From Ophthalmolycus amberensis (Eukaryota > Chordata > Actinopteri > Perciformes > Zoarcidae): 64,000 bases of DNA. Made by a program: the position numbers and the translations under genes. The notes below the pieces were generated by a model. That model had not been told where the DNA came from. It worked only from the letters and a program-made list of their open reading frames with translations, and ran no database searches. Shown here piece by piece: positions 61,371-64,000 of this stretch. Where the stretch lies: positions 407,501-471,500 of the forward strand of contig JAFEUB010001461.1 of NCBI GenBank assembly GCA_024529925.1, in the 5' to 3' direction. The stretch's first letter is position 1; each line of letters opens with the position of its first letter.

Positions 61371-64000
61371 ATCAATACGTCCATTAATGAACTACGTAAT
61401 ATATAGAATCAATATGTCCATTAATGAACTACGTAATATATAGAATCAATAAGTCCATTAATGAACTACGTAATATATAGAATCAATAAGTCCATTAATG
61501 AACTACGTAATATATAGAATCAATAAGTCCATTAATGAACTACGTAATATATAGAATCAATATGTCCATTAATGAACTAAGTAATATATAGAATCAATAT
61601 GTCCATTAATGAACTAAGTAATATATAGAATCAATATGTCCATTAATGAACTACGTAATATATAGAATCAATAAGTCCATTAATGAACTACGTAATATAT
61701 AGAATCAATAAGTCCATTAATGAACTACGTAATATATAGAATCAATAAGTCCATCAATGAACTACGTAATATATAGAATCAATAAGTCCATCAATGAACT
61801 ACGTAATATATAGAATCAATATGTCCATTAATGAACTACGTAATATATAGAATCAATAAGTCCATTAATGAACTACGTAATATATAGAATCAATAAGTCC
61901 ATTAATGAACTACGTAATATATAGAATCAATATGTCCATTAATGAACTACGTAATATATAGAATCAATATGTCCATTAATGAACTACGTAATATATAGAA
62001 TCAATATGTCCATTAATGAACTACGTAATATATAGAATCAATATGTCCATTAATGAACTACGTAATATATAGAATCAATAAGTCCATTAATGAACGAAGT
62101 AATATATAGAATCAATACGTCCATTAATGAACTAAGTAATATATAGAATCAATAAGTCCATTAATGAACGAAGTAATATATAGAATCAATAAGTCCATTA
62201 ATGAACTACGTAATATATAGAATCAATAAGTCCATTAATGAACTACGTAATATATAGAATCAATAAGTCCATTAATGAACTACGTAATATATAGAATCAA
62301 TAAGTCCATTAATGAACTACGTAATATATAGGATCAATAAGTCCATTAATGAACTAAGTAATATATAGAATCAATAAGTCCATTAATGAACTACGTAATA
62401 TATAGAATCAATAAGTCCATTAATGAACGACGTAATATATAGAATCAATAAGTCCATTAATGAACGAAGTAATATATAGAATCAATACGTCCATTAATGA
62501 ACTACGTAATATATAGAATCAATAAGTCCATTAATGAACTACGTAATATATAGAATCAATAAGTCCATTAATGAACGACGTAATATATAGAATCAATATG
62601 TCCATTAATGAACTACGTAATATATAGAATCAATAAGTCCATTAATGAACGACGTAATATATAGAATCAATATGTCCATTAATGAACTAAGTAATATATA
62701 GAATCAATATGTCCATTAATGAACTACGTAATATATAGAATCATTATGTCCATTAATGAACTAAGTAATATATAGAATCAATATGTCCATTAATGAACTA
62801 AGTAATATATAGAATCAATATGTCCATTAATGAACTAAGTAATATATAGAATCAATATGTCCATTAATGAACTACGTAATATATAGAATCAATAAGTCCA
62901 TTAATGAACTACGTAATATATAGAATCAATAAGTCCATTAATGAACTACGTAATATATAGAATCAATAAGTCCATTAATGAACTACGTAATATATAGAAT
63001 CAATAAGTCCATCAATGAACTACGTAATATATAGAATCAATATGTCCATTAATGAACTACGTAATATATAGAATCAATAAGTCCATTAATGAACTACGTA
63101 ATATATAGAATCAATAAGTCCATTAATGAACTACGTAATATATAGAATCAATAAGTCCATTAATGAACGACGTAATATATAGAATCAATATGTCCATTAA
63201 TGAACTACGTAATATATAGAATCAATAAGTCCATTAATGAACGACGTAATATATAGAATCAATATGTCCATTAATGAACTAAGTAATATATAGAATCAAT
63301 AAGTCCATCAATGAACTACGTAATATATAGAATCAATATGTCCATCAATGAACTACGTAATATATAGAATCAATATGTCCATCAATGAACTAAGTAATAT
63401 ATAGAATCAATATGTCCATCAATGAACTAAGTAATATATAGAATCAATAAGTCCATTCATGAACTACGTAATATATAGAATCAATAAGTCCATTAATGAA
63501 CGACGTAATATATAGAATCAATAAGTCCATTAATGAACTACGTAATATATAGAATCAATAAGTCCATTAATGAACTACGTAATATATAGAATCAATAAGT
63601 CCATTAATGAACTACGTAATATATAGAATCAATAAGTCCATTAATGAACTAAGTAATATATAGAATCAATACGTCCATTAATGAACTCAGTAATATATAG
63701 AATCAATAAGTCCATTAATGAACTACGTAATATATAGAATCAATAAGTCCATTAATGAACTAAGTAATATATAGAATCAATATGTCCATTAATGAACTCA
63801 GTAATATATAGAATCAATAAGTCCATTAATGAACTACGTAATATATAGAATCAATAAGTCCATTAATGAACTACGTAATATATAGAATCAATAAGTCCAT
63901 TAATGAACAACGTAATATATAGAATCAATATGTCCATTAATGAACTAAGTAATATATAGAATCAATATGTCCATTAATGAACTACGTAATATATAGAATC
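61371..64000. repeat. 37-bp minisatellite, cut by the window end
   Basis: About 71 units of 37 bp, reading TATATAGAATCAATAAGTCC plus ATTAATGAACTACGTAA. Common variants are ATATGTCC, CATCAATG, GAACGACG, CTAAGTAA and CTCAGTAA. CATTAATG and TACGTA inside the unit are short palindromes. A block of 592 bp (16 units) recurs, marked by two GACGTAA units near 62573 and 63165. The array continues past the window. Confidence 0.95.

Overview
This window looks like a teleost fish chromosome. The evidence is vertebrate GT-AG exons of a Caskin-family gene, a tRNA-derived SINE, hAT and PIF/Harbinger-type elements, LINE remnants and an endogenous retrovirus. Most of the sequence is tandem repeat. Long open frames occur inside the arrays only because the repeat units lack stop codons, so they are not treated as genes.

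The main host feature is a minus-strand gene of the Caskin family, most like caskin2. An exon with the start codon lies at 54610-54703, with 5' UTR up to 54895 and a 3' splice site above it. The next coding exon is at 4127-4178. Their splice phases agree, and the encoded start matches the conserved N-terminus that precedes the first ankyrin repeat. The intron between them is about 50.4 kb, and roughly three quarters of it is minisatellite.

Layout on the plus strand: CTC microsatellite (1-88); 8-bp self-complementary array (1767-3124); Caskin exon (4127-4178); 23/33-bp array (4219-8930); 28-bp array (10199-14965); about 20 kb of 41-bp array (15583-35953) with two copies of one tRNA-SINE; a broken endogenous retrovirus (35954-about 40190) with gag, RNase H and integrase parts and a 3' LTR-like end; 31-bp array (40855-42190); 47-bp array (42267-42690); inverted-repeat and low-complexity DNA (43-46 kb); 10-bp array (46251-49670); a hAT element with exact 8-bp target duplication (49894-50652); a LINE fragment (about 50.8 kb); 23-bp then 12-bp arrays (52022-54290); the Caskin first coding exon; an inverted minisatellite joined to a TA tract (55440-55682); a 50-bp two-palindrome array (56700-60141) interrupted by a Harbinger-like element (58972-59975); a LINE-1-like scrap (about 61.2 kb); and a 37-bp array running off the end (61371-64000).

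Two observations stand out. Several unrelated arrays sit against the same short single-copy flanks, as if one old dispersed element repeatedly seeded minisatellites. Nearly every array also has a second level of repetition (blocks of 306 bp to 9.2 kb), and in two cases a transposon insertion was copied along with the array. I see no CRISPR array and no complete protein-coding gene. No tRNA or rRNA gene was recognised beyond the SINE heads.
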